64,000 nucleotides of DNA, taken from positions 1,485,205 to 1,549,204 of the forward strand of contig CM007319.1 of assembly GCA_000333855.2 (NCBI GenBank), written 5' to 3'. The position numbers were made by a program, and so were the translations under genes. Each line of letters starts with the position of its first letter. Within the stretch, counting starts at the first letter, position 1. This DNA is from Endotrypanum monterogeii (taxonomy: Eukaryota > Euglenozoa > Kinetoplastea > Trypanosomatida > Trypanosomatidae). Below the pieces are notes generated by a model, which made no database searches, had not been told where the DNA came from, and saw only the letters and a program-made list of their open reading frames with translations. This document shows positions 38,489 to 50,005 of the stretch, in pieces.

Positions 38489-41400
38489 GAAAACGGCCCA
38501 CCGAACACGAACTGCCATGCTCATTCGTTATTTTTGCTCTGAGCCTTTCTCTTCCATGCCTCTGTACGCATGCACGCCCCACTTCCCCGATAATTGTTTC
38601 TCTCTCTTTTTTTTTTCCCGCTTTTCCTTCGCCGGGCGCCGAGGCGTTTTGACTACGCCAGCGAGGAGACGTACGAAGAGGGCTATGGAGAAAAGAAGCT
38701 GCGCGCCTTTTAAAAATTAGTGCTCGCTCCCAAAGTATTGCAGAACAAACAGAAGAAGAAGAACCTCACTTTCATATTGTCAGCTGTGCCGCATATTTAT
38801 TCATCTTCCCTCCTCCTCTTCGGTATATCTGACGGTTGCGTATGTGACGCTCTGCTTGACGAGCCGATATTTACTGTGAGGAGTCTGGAGAATTTTTTTT
38901 TTTTTTTTTGGCCATCTCGGATGGGTGCTCGTGGCTTATAGATGACCGAAGACAAGGGGATGTATGCACACCTCGCACTTATGTTTCACGTACTGGAAAA
39001 AAAAAAGAGTTTCGTTCTCCATCAAGAGAGTTGTGTTTCTTGATGTACTGAAAAAAAGGGGGGGGGCGTATTGTCTGCAGACGCGCCAAGGTACTCGCGG
39101 ACAGAGGTGAGGAGTGTGTGCTGCATCGGTGATGGAAAGAAGAACAGCAACAGCAAAGAATGAGTCTCAGGTGGTATTCTCTTCACTAAGGGAAAGGTGA
39201 AATGCGGCCGTGAATTCCTCAATGACATTCTCTTCAGCGTGCTCTCCAGGTCGTAGACTTGATCACCTTCTTCGAAGCTGGGGTAAGCAGAATAGAACAA
39301 CAGGAGGTAACTTCTTTTTGCACATTTTCACATTTATACTGGTTGTTTTTGTTTTTATGTCTGCTGCTCCATCACGACTCCTTGCTTCGTCCTGGCCCAC
39401 CCCCTTTCTTCCCCAAGATATCGATTATCAAACCTTCAGCGCCTGTTTCCGTCTTGACGTTTGGGTCTTCATCCGCTTCCTTGCTTCCCGTAGCATTGCG
39501 TCTGTTTTTTTTTTTTGAAGCGCGCTACTTTTCTGGGATCGTTGTCCTCTCCCTTGATAGGAAAGCGAATTCGCAAGTACCAGGCACTGTACGTGGTGCT
39601 AGAGAAGGATGAGGGGAGAAAAAGGAAAAGAGGAATGCATCTTGAGGTCTTTTTTTTTCCTCTGAGGATGTGTCTTTGTTTTCCTTTGTTGCTAGGAGCG
39701 TGCTTGACGTATGTTTGTGTGTGTGTGTGTGTGTGTGCTCGATATTAGGAAAGAAGAGGGAATCGGAGAAAAGTTGAGGGAAAAATAAAAGAGGAATAAA
39801 TCAAGAATGAAGAGAAGAAGGACGCTGGATACACTTGATAATATTTATATATTAAAGTGCATATATATTTATGTACATCATTTGATTTTTTTTTTCGTGG
39901 GAATTCTCGCTAAGAAAGAGCATTTTTTATTTTATTTCATTTTTTTAAAGGGGGATTCTCCTGCATTTGTGTATTTTCTGGTCTTTTTTTTTTTTTGCTT
40001 TCCTTCCCTCCCTTGCTTCTCTGAATTGTGCAACATGTTGTAAGGGTGTGTGCGTGCGTGTTTGTGTGTTTCACGCACGCGGAGCTCCTCCCTCCACTTT
40101 TCTCTTTACTGGTGCTCGCGTGTGTGAAGAAACGCTTGTTGCCGGATCGGATTGTTTGCTCATGTAGGCGCCTGTGGGTTTGTTTACGTTATGACTGCGT
40201 CAGCGTCTAGACACTTCGGTACCCGTGTTGGTGATCACGCGTGAGGAAGTGGGTGATGTTGTCTGCTTGGTTACTGGCATAGGCAAAAAGATGAATGTCA
40301 CGCAAAGGCAGATGATCATGTTTTTTTTTATTTTTATAGGAGGCCGGGAGGAGAAATAGATGCAACAACAGACGCTGAGAGTATCAAGAGGAGCTGGAAG
40401 CGCACATATTACACGGTGATTGGCTGGTGTGTGGTGCTTCATTCCACTTCATCGTTACTGCTGTTCTCCCCGCGTCACTCGCTTCTTTCTTTAAGTTCTT
40501 CCTCCAGACATTGACCCAGACACAGAGGCCCAGCTGCCACACCTGGTGCTTTTTCTCCTGGTCTTCTCTCCTGCTTTCTTTCGTGGTTAGAAGGTACACA
40601 CCGTGGGGCTTCTTCAGTTACCTCTTTCTGTCTTCCTTGCTTCTCTCTCTTCGTTCTTTCATCCCTCCCTCCCCGCCTCCCTCCCCGCCTCCACCCCCCC
40701 TTTCTTTCTCTCTTGTTCTTCCACCTGCCTCCAACTTCCTGTGCAACAACACCGGGGAAAAAAAAACTGTGGAAGAAAAAGGAGCATCCATTGAACAGTG
40801 AAATGGGGATTGGTGAGCAAAAAGGGAAAATCAGAGGGGGGGAGGGGGTGGGGTGGCAAAACACGAAATATAAAGGGAGTAACGACACCTCCGCAGGTGA
40901 AGGGGGTAAGTAAACAAAAAAAAACAGAAGGAAAAAAAAAACGCACCTTCACATGCTCAAGCGGTGGTGCGAGGAGTTGTTGTTTTCTATGCGATAGTGG
41001 CTATGATGGCTGCTCATGCATTCATTCAGCCATACGTCTAGGGCTTTGAGGGACGGTCGATGGGCGAGAGAGCTCAGTAGGTGAAACAAGGAAAAAAAGA
41101 CGAGGGAAATATTTCTGCGTGCATGACGGATGACATCATCGGCTTGTAGTTTTTCCTTCTATTCTTCATTGTCACCAAGATTTCATGCGCCGTTTGTGTG
41201 TGTCTTTCTTTCACCAGTGTGTTTTTATTTTCCCTTCTTGAATTCTTTTTTTTTCTTTTTTTTTTTTGCCTCGAGTTCAACACTTTACATTCACGATTTA
41301 TGCCGTCGGGCATAATTTTTTTTCTCTGAAGTGAATGAGACTGATGTATCTCCACAGCTTTTTGGTGTCTAGATGTGCGTTGGTCACGTTTTTTTTTTTC

Positions 41401-43550
41401 CGTGTGGAGGAGGCCGTGGCTTCAGAATTGAGCACGATTCGTTGTTTTTTTTTGTTTGTTTTCTTTTTTTTTCTTCATTGCCCATCCTTTTTGTGCGCTC
41501 CGTTTACCAGTCTGCACGCATCGGGGGCACGTATATCTGAGTCTGGGTTTTGCTTGCCCTTTCCCTGTTCCTATTCCCTACTCCTCTCGGTTTCGTTTTC
41601 TTGGTTTTCGTTTGTGTCTCTCTTTGATGTATCTTTCCCTCCCTCGTGTTTCCCTCTTTTAACGCCGCTTAGGGACTCATCCTCACCTCTTGTTTTCGTC
41701 TCCCACATTTTTCGGGGGTCGCGTCTACCAGAGGGAGCACCGGCTGGTAATAGGGAGGGAGGGAGGGAGGGAGGAGCGAGACACACTCAGGCAACGATAC
41801 CATGATGGAGCTCCTCACGATCTCCCTTCTCTGCGACAGGTCTTGTTTGGCCTTTTTCGTCTAGGAGTGTTGTGCTTCCCTGATTCGCATGGTTGGCAGA
41901 GTGGGCGGCTAATGTATTTTCGATGCGTCCACTCATCTTCCCCCCCCCTCCCCCCCTTCCGATGGTGTAGCTGATTTTCATCTTCTCGCTCCACTGCTTA
42001 ACACGTTGTCCTGTCGCCCCCTCTTCCCTCCCCCTTCTCATGCTTTGTATTTTCTTTCTGCTTATGTCCAGTCAACAAAACCCTTCCGTCGATCCATGAC
42101 GCTTATTGGTGTTGTCAAGGGGTAGGGGACGGTCGGTGGCTTCCGTGTAGTGTTACCCTCACCGAGCATCACTCGCGAAACAAAGGATCACCTACGCACT
42201 GTAGGCAAGGCCCACAAGAAAATGGAAGGATGCTAGCGTGCGCATTTTCTAGTAGGTCTTTCCTCGTTATTAGTGCAATATATATGTCTGATTCATTTGT
42301 TTTTGCGGTGAATGCACGCGTGAAAGGGGGGTCTGATGTAGGTGAGAGAACATGTCGTTCGTTACATGACGGTTTGTGGGAGTGTATTCGGAGGAAAAGA
42401 GGGAGGGACTGTGAGCGAGGCTCTGGAAAAAAAAAAACAGAATGGTGCGTTTGGGGAATATTGGCAGAAAAAGGGAGAGCAGCAATGACTTAAAAAAAAA
42501 AATAGAAATGCGGGAAGCAGTAACTGTTGTCCCCCATTGGCGCTACGGGTGGGTTGGGTGGAGGTGCAGGAAACACATTCCGCAGTGAACAACGTACAGA
42601 GACATGAGCAGCGGGAAAAGAAACACAAGAAGAAAAGAAGAAGGACGCGATGTGTAGAGCATTAGAGAAAAGCTTCTTTACACCTCGATTCGCACAAATC
42701 GAGGGCGATGAGAAATGTCTCGAAAAAAAAAAGATTCACGTTGCGCAGTGTGTACACAAACACTCGATGATGTAAGAAATAAACCCACTATATATATAAG
42801 AAAAAAAAAGTGCTAGAGATGATTGCAGTGCAGCAACAGAAAATAAAGTGTGTTGGAAAGTAGAGGTGGATGACGGAGGGTATGTGTCGTGGAGCTTGAG
42901 GGCGTGAAGAGTTAGGCGCAAGGGAGGACGATGCCCAGTTTCCAAAGCGCCACTTGCTGGTGCTGGAGAGCGGCACGTCTGTTCCGTGTCTTTTTCTTTC
43001 CTGCTGTGAAATGAATTTTTCTTCCACTTGATAGGGTTAGATCCCTTCCTTCCGCGCATCCTTCCCTCGTGTGTACTTTCGGATTTTCTTATTGATCGTT
43101 GATACGATCTTTCTGTGCGCCCGTGTGTTTGTGTTGGTCACTTCGTTTTGTGTCGCTTTTTTTCTTTTTTTTTCACCTCCGTGTGTGTGCGTGTGCGTGT
43201 GTATGCTTCTCTCTTCCTATCGGAGCTTCGGCTCTGTACACGCTTCTTCTTTATCCACCTTTTTTTTGTTTTCTCCTCTCTCCCCCTCTTTTCTGGTTTC
43301 AAAGGTGTGTTGCTTTCCCTCTCACTCCTCTGCCGTTCGATGTGTTCACGTTTTTTTTTTTTTTGGCTTGTCGTCGTCGTATTGTTGTCTGTTGGTATGT
43401 GGTTTCTCTCGTCTGTTGCGGTCACTCTTTTTTTTTTTAATTATCTTTTCCGATTTTGTTTTGCGGTTTGCTGTTTCCGCGAATACGTTTGTTGACAAAA
43501 AAAGGTATCGGAGAAAAGAGGAGAGGGCCTCAACAGGCGACCATTCTGTG

Positions 43551-43551
<1 letters not shown>

Positions 43552-43586
<35 letters not shown>

Positions 43587-43590
43587 ACAC
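43552..43590. repeat. CA dinucleotide microsatellite
   Basis: An array of CA units interrupted once by a TA. Confidence 0.95.
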
Positions 43591-43863
43591 GTATCAATTG
43601 GAAAAGAGAACACGGGGGGGGGTAAAGCAGGCTCGCGCTTCGCTTCTCTGCAGAAAATAAATCTTTCAACTGCCCGCTCATGCTTTCCCCCCCTTCCTCT
43701 TCTTCCCTCCTCCTCCTCACACAATCGTTTGCTTCTTCCATCTCCTCCTGCCGGTCACTTATCTTTTCGGGCGTTTTTCATTTTTATCCTCTCTTCTGAA
43801 AAAAAAAAAAAACATTCTTATTTTGAGGAAACGGCCGATAGGTTTTGGGGAGATGTGCAATCG

Positions 43864-43890
43864 ATATATATATATATATATATATATATT
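43864..43890. repeat. TA dinucleotide microsatellite
   Basis: About 13 TA units. Comparable TA arrays occur at about 5218-5245, 26019-26045, 46368-46390 and 58836-58860. Confidence 0.95.
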
Positions 43891-44149
43891 ATTTGTGTGC
43901 TTGTGTGTGTGTATGTGTGTGTGTGCTTGTGTGAATGAATGGAGTCTTGGCATTGGAAGAAAAGAGAGGGGATAGAGTGGTGTGTTTGGATAAACCTAAA
44001 ATATATATATGAATGAGTAAACAAAACCCCCCAAAACAGAGAAAATCTATAAATCAAGAAAAAAACAAAAGTAAAAAACAAACATACCAGCTAAAGAGCA
44101 GGACCTATGTGTAAACATAAACAGCAAGATAACACACTCATATGCGTTT

Positions 44150-44560
44150 GAGGGAAATGGCGCTGTGCCACCCTTCTCACTGTGTGTGCTTCCCCCCTGC
44201 TGCTCCCTGGGCTTTGGCGCGCTGCTCAAAAAAAAGTCTGGGATCGCACATCTGTAGCGCTTCTGGACCGAGATTTGGGCAATCCCGACGGACTACCGGC
44301 ACTAGGGCGTGCGCGGGTTTGTCAACCCCACAGTCTGTAGCGAAAGTGCTTTGAGCTGCTAGCCGGCAGGGAGCTGCGTGCGTAGTCGCTCCTGTCACAT
44401 CTCAACGCAGATACCAGCAAAGGGAGGGTAAAGAGGGTCTCCTGCCGGATCGATGGGTGGCCCCGAATCGACCCCCCCTCCCCGATTCCCACAGTGACAG
44501 GCTGAGCTCTCGCGCTTCCCCCCCTCCCAATGCTTTCAGATTGACTGAGATGTTTCTCTT
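44150..44560. other. GC-rich island in the PABP2-REEP spacer, possible degenerate retroposon or ncRNA
   Basis: Unlike the surrounding homopolymer-rich DNA, this stretch has balanced, GC-rich, non-repetitive sequence. No frame longer than about 70 codons is protein-like. Base composition and length would fit a degenerate SIDER element or a structured RNA. I could not match either by motif. Confidence 0.3.
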
Positions 44561-45153
44561 TTTCACTGTGTCGCGAGGAGGGTGAGGGAGCGGGATGGAC
44601 CTTCAGTGTACTTTTTGATAAACGCTCATCTCCTTTCTCAATCTCTTTTTTTTTTTCTTGCTACTGAGCACTACGTTTTCATTTTCCATTTGCATCCAAT
44701 CGCTTTGACAAGAGCAAAAAAACATACATCAAAAAAGGAGAGCCACGTATCAAGGCGGTTAGCTGGGCTGTTTGAGTGGGGAGCCTACACAGAAAATATA
44801 AATCCGCGCTCCCTTGCTCGACATACCGAGGTTGCATCACCCGAAGCGAATATAAAGTGAGTGGGACTGCAAAATAAACGCACTCCAAGTGTATGCCATT
44901 TGGTGAAGGAGAGCTTTATCACTTGATGAGTTGTTTTCTTTTTCCTTTCTCTGTCCGTTCCTGCTACTCAATCAGGAAGAATAAAATTGACGGCAATACT
45001 CTTCTTGAGTGAATCCGTGCTCAGACGTCGATGTGCAACTGTCCGACAATCTCAGTGGATTATTATTATAGCTTTCACCAACACTGCTTTCTCTTGGACC
45101 TAGTGCGATAGTGACTCCACCTTAGCCGGGAGCGTCTGGCGGTGCTGCAAGCG

Positions 45154-46077
45154 ATGTTTGACGCACTGCGCCTCCTGGTGCTGTCGTTCCTCTATTACTT
45201 CGGCTTCACCTATGCTTCTTTTATAGCTATCAAGCAGCACGCCACAGCGGTGGTGGCACCTGCACGGCCTCTTGGTTTGCCGACAACTGAGAGCGTTGCG
45301 CGTCCACAATCGAAGGTACTCCTTGGCCCACCAGCTCTCAAGCTGATGATTATGCTCACATCCATGTCACTCCTCTCGCTCGTTGGAGCGGAGTGGTTTC
45401 CTCTGTTTTCCGAGATGCGTCTGATTTTTATGTACACGCTTCTTTTCGCGCCACCCTACACTCAGCAAGAGCTCTACGATCAGATTTTCGGCCCTCTTTT
45501 ATTTCGGTGTGGCACTTTTCTGCTTTCTCTCCAGACCAGCGATTTTATTTCTCGGAAGGCATCGCTGCTTCTGGTGCGCTCTTGTGTGAACATTTCGGTT
45601 GCAGCCATGAACTACACACAGCGCAGCCGAAGTCTCGAGGAGGATGCGGTGCGTGACATATTGAGTGGTCTTAGATTTACTCAGCGCGCACTGCAGCAGG
45701 TGGCCGACATGACGCGTGAGTCAGAAGGCGCGACGTATTCGCAGATTGCACGAGACAATAGCTTTCCCGGAGGCGTCGTCACCTCACACGTACGACGAGC
45801 TCCTGTAGCAGAAAGGCAGAGGGATCACCTGAGACATCGTACCCCCTTGGGTGGCGAAGGTGTACAGAAAAAACCGAGCAGCCCCCAAAGTCCTTTGCCT
45901 ATGGTGACTGAGTCTCTCTCATCGACGTTCACGCTCTCCCATACAGGGTCGGATGTGCCGCTGGAAAGCTTGCACAGCGAGTATACTCAGGTAGCGTCTG
46001 ATAGTAGGGATAGTGGGCGTTCAAAAAGCGTGCGTGACGATCGTCGAAGCTACATGAGGCTGTTGGGGATATTCTGA
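45154..46077 (+). CDS. TB2/DP1/HVA22 (REEP) family ER membrane protein
   Basis: A 307-residue membrane protein. Hydrophobic segments are at about 6-27 (LRLLVLSFLYYFGFTYASF) and 62-78, followed by a hydrophobic re-entrant-like stretch at 85-100. The pattern YFGFTYASFIAIKQ then AEWFPLFSEMRLIFMYTLLF and APPYTQQELYDQIFGPLL matches the TB2/DP1/HVA22 signature (YP.YAS..A......, WFPFYYELK.AF..WL..PYT.G...LY..F..P). These proteins shape high-curvature ER tubules. Compared with the usual family there are about 30 extra residues between the first and second hydrophobic hairpins and a 150-residue polar C-terminal tail. The frame opens four codons earlier at a GTG; ATG is chosen. Confidence 0.8.
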   Translation: MFDALRLLVLSFLYYFGFTYASFIAIKQHATAVVAPARPLGLPTTESVARPQSKVLLGPPALKLMIMLTSMSLLSLVGAEWFPLFSEMRLIFMYTLLFAPPYTQQELYDQIFGPLLFRCGTFLLSLQTSDFISRKASLLLVRSCVNISVAAMNYTQRSRSLEEDAVRDILSGLRFTQRALQQVADMTRESEGATYSQIARDNSFPGGVVTSHVRRAPVAERQRDHLRHRTPLGGEGVQKKPSSPQSPLPMVTESLSSTFTLSHTGSDVPLESLHSEYTQVASDSRDSGRSKSVRDDRRSYMRLLGIF

Positions 46078-48073
46078 GGCTTGACTTTAGCCCCCCCCCT
46101 TTTTCCCTGAAACGCGCTAGTGAACCTTAAACCAAGAAAAAAGACAGGAGAAATTATAGCTACCCGTCTACACAGGCAGGCACCGTGTTGCGCGATGCCA
46201 TCTGCTTTCTTTCAGAATTTGTTTTTTTCTCGCCGTGTTTGCGTTCCTGCTTTTTTTTCCACACGTGCGTTTGTATGTTTGTCTATGTTTCAAATTTTTT
46301 TTTTCATTATGCGCTCCTTCAGTGCTTTGACCGCCTCCCCCCCTCTCTTATGGTCTACTTCATGAATATATATATATATATATATATATTCAGGAGGCGA
46401 GATTGGTGATCCGCGCTGTCGTTGGTATTCTCGTTTTTTTTTTTTCGCGAGCTCTTTCGTTGTCTTTCTCTACATCCATCTTTGAGAACTGCTCGGCCCT
46501 CTTTATCTGGGGCAGATGGAGAGCTTCATTAACACCTCTCTCTAATCTGTTTTTTTTTCCGAGAAGAATTGTGTAGGTTCTCGCTTCGCTCTTTTGCTCT
46601 CTCCCCACTCGCGGAGTTCTAGGCGGTATGCTCAGAGTGGCTCGATGAATCCTCGGATCTTTGCACAGCCTTATGATGTGTCGGTGAGGGTGGGACTCCG
46701 TTGGTGTGTCTCGGCACGCCCTCTGCCTCGTTTCTTTCTACTTCTTAATTTTCATCTTGACGTTTGTGAGCCGCTCTCCAGGATAGTGTCTCTGCGTGCA
46801 GGGTGGCCGGGGGTTTTGGTTTTGAAAGAAAGAAGATGAAGCGGTGTGTGTATCTGCGCCGTTAGAGGAACAAGAGGGCTATGAGCTTCACCGCACCAGA
46901 TGCAAGAGGAATCTCCGAAAAGGAGCAGGGCAACGGCTGAGCGGCAACAACTTTGGGCGTCTTTGGTTTGTCATCGGAGCACTTCTTCCTTCCCTCCATT
47001 AGGGTTTCCCATTTCCCGATGCTGTCATATCCACACCTTCATGATGCGTCTACCAACGTTGCTGACTGCAGCTGGAGGGGAAGGGGATCCTACTTGCAAA
47101 CAACGAGGGCCACGGTGCTTCGCTGTTGATGTCTTCGTTCGCTTCTTAGGTGAGAATGCATGGAGGTGGATGGGATCGCTGTTTCCACGGGTGGCTCATC
47201 TGGTCAGCGCACCGCCGTGAAGTCCATCTCCTCGGATGCGCGTACGTGTGTGTAGTTGAACGTGTTGCTGTGGCGCTTTTCTTCCTGTGCTACTCGCACA
47301 TTCTTCCCTTGGCGTGTTTTGTGGGCTGTCATGTTTGCTACCGACGCAACGTCGACGTTTTTCTTTGGGGCACATGTATGGCCGACTGGACACGCGCGAA
47401 GACCTGCGGTGTACAGCCTCGCGATTAGATCTTCTCTTGATGTGAGCGTGTACTACAAGGCATCTCTGTTCCCACGTTTTTCATGTTTCGCGTTTCTTTT
47501 CTGCGTATATGAGAAGCGCAACTATATTGAATACCAGTATTTATTCAAGTACACATACACGCACACAAAGGCATCGTTCATTCCTCCAGTATAACCTTCC
47601 TTTACCACCTTCCTGGTTTTCTAACGGCCGTCTGAACGCCAGTGGGAGAAAGGCGGTAGTGTGTCTCCCGCGTGTGTGCGTGCATTCTTGTCACAACTCT
47701 TCCTCTCGTTTTATGCAAGCGGCTCAGCTGCCTCAGGACCTATAGGATAACATCCTTTGGAAAAAAATCTTTCCAGCACCTGAGGCAACACTCTCCTCTA
47801 ATCCCTTCTGACGGCACCTCTTCGTTTGTAACAAATATGGGAGCACTCTTTGATTTTTTTCTTTGCATCGATGACCCTCCTCCCGTCCCCTTTCCCTCGC
47901 CCTTATTCTTCACGTGACCAGTCCTGCAGGTGACGAGACAACGCGCCGGCGGTTTTCTCAGATTTCATTTGGATATTGTTCATGCAAAAACAGAAGTGCC
48001 TGTAGTTTTTTTTTTTTTCGCTTGTGAGAGGGACGGAGCCTTTCATTCCCTACACACACTCACACGCGCCAAC
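46078..48073. other. Spacer between the REEP-type gene and HBS1
   Basis: No gene is recognised. It contains T runs and a (TA)n array at 46368-46390. The segment 46590-47450 has mixed composition with only chance-looking frames. The HBS1 acceptor is at the right end. Confidence 0.55.
48006..48028 (+). promoter_or_regulatory. Predicted trans-splice acceptor for HBS1
   Basis: A 13-base T tract then CGCTTGTGAG. The AG at 48027-48028 would give a 5'UTR of about 45 bases. Confidence 0.55.
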
Positions 48074-50005
48074 ATGAACAGACACAATAAGTTTTACGCC
48101 GAGATCTCCGGCGTATTGGAAGACGACGACTACTACGACGACGACGACTACAATTACGATGAGGAGTACGAAGAGGGGGATTACGGTGAGGCAGCGGATC
48201 AATCCACGGCGAGTGCGGCCTCGCCAGTACCGGCAAGGATGACCGGTGCCAAATATGTGGCACGGTCCGCGGTGCCGGCTGTGCGGGTGATCCCGTACAC
48301 AACAATATCGCCTCAGGTAGACAAGGACTACGAGCTTCTCGATGCAGTTTTGCCTCAGTTGCACGAGTTGTGGAGGATCAACGCCCCGGTGATGGTGCCA
48401 CTCACTGAAAGCGAAGCAGTCAATGCCCTGAGGGCGACCAACTATGACGTTGGACCGGCTGTTCTGCAGCTCAAAGCAAAGCGAGACGAAGAACGCTCCA
48501 AGCGTGGCGGTGGCGGCGTTCTCAAAGTCGTTTCAGCGTTGAGGCCTCCTCTGCACGACACCACTCCACTGCCTGTCGTGTCAGCAGATCAGGATGGTGA
48601 AAGGGCAAGTGAGAACGGTGACACCTCTAGCGCACCCAGTCCGAGCTCGGGACGGACCACGGCTACTTCACGTGGGTCGAAGAAGAGTTCGCAGCGGCGT
48701 ACCAAGCAGATGCTGGAGATGATGCCCGACGAGGAGAAGCCTGACTGCACGTTTGTGATAGCCGGTCACGTCGACGCCGGCAAGAGCACTACACTGGGCC
48801 ACCTTCTCTTACTTCTAGGCCGCGTTAGCAGCGAAGATGTTCAGAGAAACGAAAAAGCAGACATCACGCACCACAAAGGGTCTTTTAAATACGCCTGGTT
48901 GCTGGACCAGTGCGAAGAGGAGCGGCGCCGCGGCATCACCATTGACTCTGGCTCCTTCTGCTTCGAGACAGAGCATCGCCGTGTGCACATTCTAGACGCT
49001 CCAGGGCACAAGGACTTTGTGCTCAACATGATCAGCAGTGCTACCCAGGCCGATGCTGCTCTTCTTGTGGTAACGGCGGCCACCTCGGAGTTCGAGACGG
49101 GGCTTCAGCACGGTACCAAGTCCCACTTGCTAGTTTTAAAAACACTCGGGGTTGGTTCCATTGTTGTCGCCGTCAACAAGATGGATTCCGTTGGCTACTC
49201 TCAGGAGCGCTACGATTTCGTGGTGCGGGAGGTGCAGCTTTTGCTGAAGCAGACCCGAATATCTGAGGAGTCCATTATCGGCTTCTGCCCCATAAGCGGC
49301 ATGGCGGGCACCAACATCACGCAGCGGGATACCGAGGCAACACCATGGTACCACGGCCCTAGCCTTATTGAAATGATCGACAAGTCGCCCCTCGAAAGCC
49401 GCCTCGTCAGTGGTCCGCTGCGCGTGAGCCTGCAGGACCTACAGGGAACAACACTATACGCCAAAATCGAGAGCGGTCGAGTGTTCACTGGGGACACAGT
49501 CCAGTTCGTGCCGAGCGAGGTCCAGATCAATGTCAAGTCGATCCACAAACCCACCGTGGCGGGATCTGTGCTCGTCGCCTTCGCTGGTGAGACGGTAGAG
49601 ATCGGCACAGCATCGTCCCTGATAGGTCTTTACCCAGGCTGTGTGGGATGCGATCCGACTGCACTGATCCAGAGCTCCACCGAATTCGAGGCACAAATTC
49701 AAACCTTCCGTACCCTCACACAGTCGATTCTCCCGGGGGCGAGCTTCACTATCGTAGTTCATGCCCTGGCTGTGAAGGTACACGTCGTCGCACTCATCTC
49801 CAAGATGGACCGCAAAACAGGGGCTTGGTCCAAAGGCATGGTCAAGTGCGTGCCGCCGGCCACGCAGGCGATGATGCTTTTCCGTGCAGAGGCCCCCATC
49901 GCTGTGGAGCCGGTGACCGAGTGTCGGGCTCTGGGGCGCTTTGTTCTCCAGCAGGATGGTGACACCGTCGCAGGCGGTCTTGTCACACGCGTTGTGCGTG
50001 GGTAG
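48074..50005 (+). CDS. HBS1: HBS1-like translational GTPase (ribosome rescue)
   Basis: A 643-residue GTPase of the EF1A/eRF3/HBS1 group. G motifs are GHVDAGKST (from residue 231), DAPGH (from 308) and NKMD (368-371), followed by the beta-barrel domains II and III. The N-terminus is a Tyr/Asp/Glu-rich run (residues about 17-38), like the YNYDEDFEDDD-type start of HBS1. It is followed by a small helical segment (about 107-128, with NYDVGPAVLQLKAK) resembling the HBS1 N-terminal domain. Those features favour HBS1 over eRF3, whose N-terminus differs, and over EF1A, which lacks an N-terminal extension. HBS1 works with Pelota/Dom34 to split stalled ribosomes in no-go and non-stop decay. An upstream part of the frame (from 47930) reads a T tract and is excluded. 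Confidence 0.92.
   Translation: MNRHNKFYAEISGVLEDDDYYDDDDYNYDEEYEEGDYGEAADQSTASAASPVPARMTGAKYVARSAVPAVRVIPYTTISPQVDKDYELLDAVLPQLHELWRINAPVMVPLTESEAVNALRATNYDVGPAVLQLKAKRDEERSKRGGGGVLKVVSALRPPLHDTTPLPVVSADQDGERASENGDTSSAPSPSSGRTTATSRGSKKSSQRRTKQMLEMMPDEEKPDCTFVIAGHVDAGKSTTLGHLLLLLGRVSSEDVQRNEKADITHHKGSFKYAWLLDQCEEERRRGITIDSGSFCFETEHRRVHILDAPGHKDFVLNMISSATQADAALLVVTAATSEFETGLQHGTKSHLLVLKTLGVGSIVVAVNKMDSVGYSQERYDFVVREVQLLLKQTRISEESIIGFCPISGMAGTNITQRDTEATPWYHGPSLIEMIDKSPLESRLVSGPLRVSLQDLQGTTLYAKIESGRVFTGDTVQFVPSEVQINVKSIHKPTVAGSVLVAFAGETVEIGTASSLIGLYPGCVGCDPTALIQSSTEFEAQIQTFRTLTQSILPGASFTIVVHALAVKVHVVALISKMDRKTGAWSKGMVKCVPPATQAMMLFRAEAPIAVEPVTECRALGRFVLQQDGDTVAGGLVTRVVRG

Larger units (their letters stand above)
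38489..45153. other. 6.7-kb spacer after PABP2 without a convincing gene
   Basis: Every open frame here is short and made of translated poly-T, poly-A or CA/TG repeat. Contents are T runs throughout, a GT array at 39717-39736, a CA array at 43552-43590, a (TA)n run at 43865-43889, GGGA repeats at 41756-41774, a small hairpin at 42683-42704, and a more balanced GC-rich island at about 44150-44560. It must include the PABP2 3'UTR and the 5'UTR of the REEP-type gene (possible acceptor AG at 45102-45103). Confidence 0.65.

Noticed and set aside
37532..38524. Long minus-strand frame of 330 codons opposite PABP2
   Set aside because: It is a His/Arg-rich shadow of the G/C-biased PABP2 reading frame.
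42683..42704. 8-bp hairpin (CCTCGATT/AATCGAGG)
   Set aside because: A stem this short is expected by chance in 64 kb, and no context supports function.
46999..47006. TTAGGG-like hexamer as a telomere trace
   Set aside because: A single unit in non-repetitive sequence; chance occurrence.
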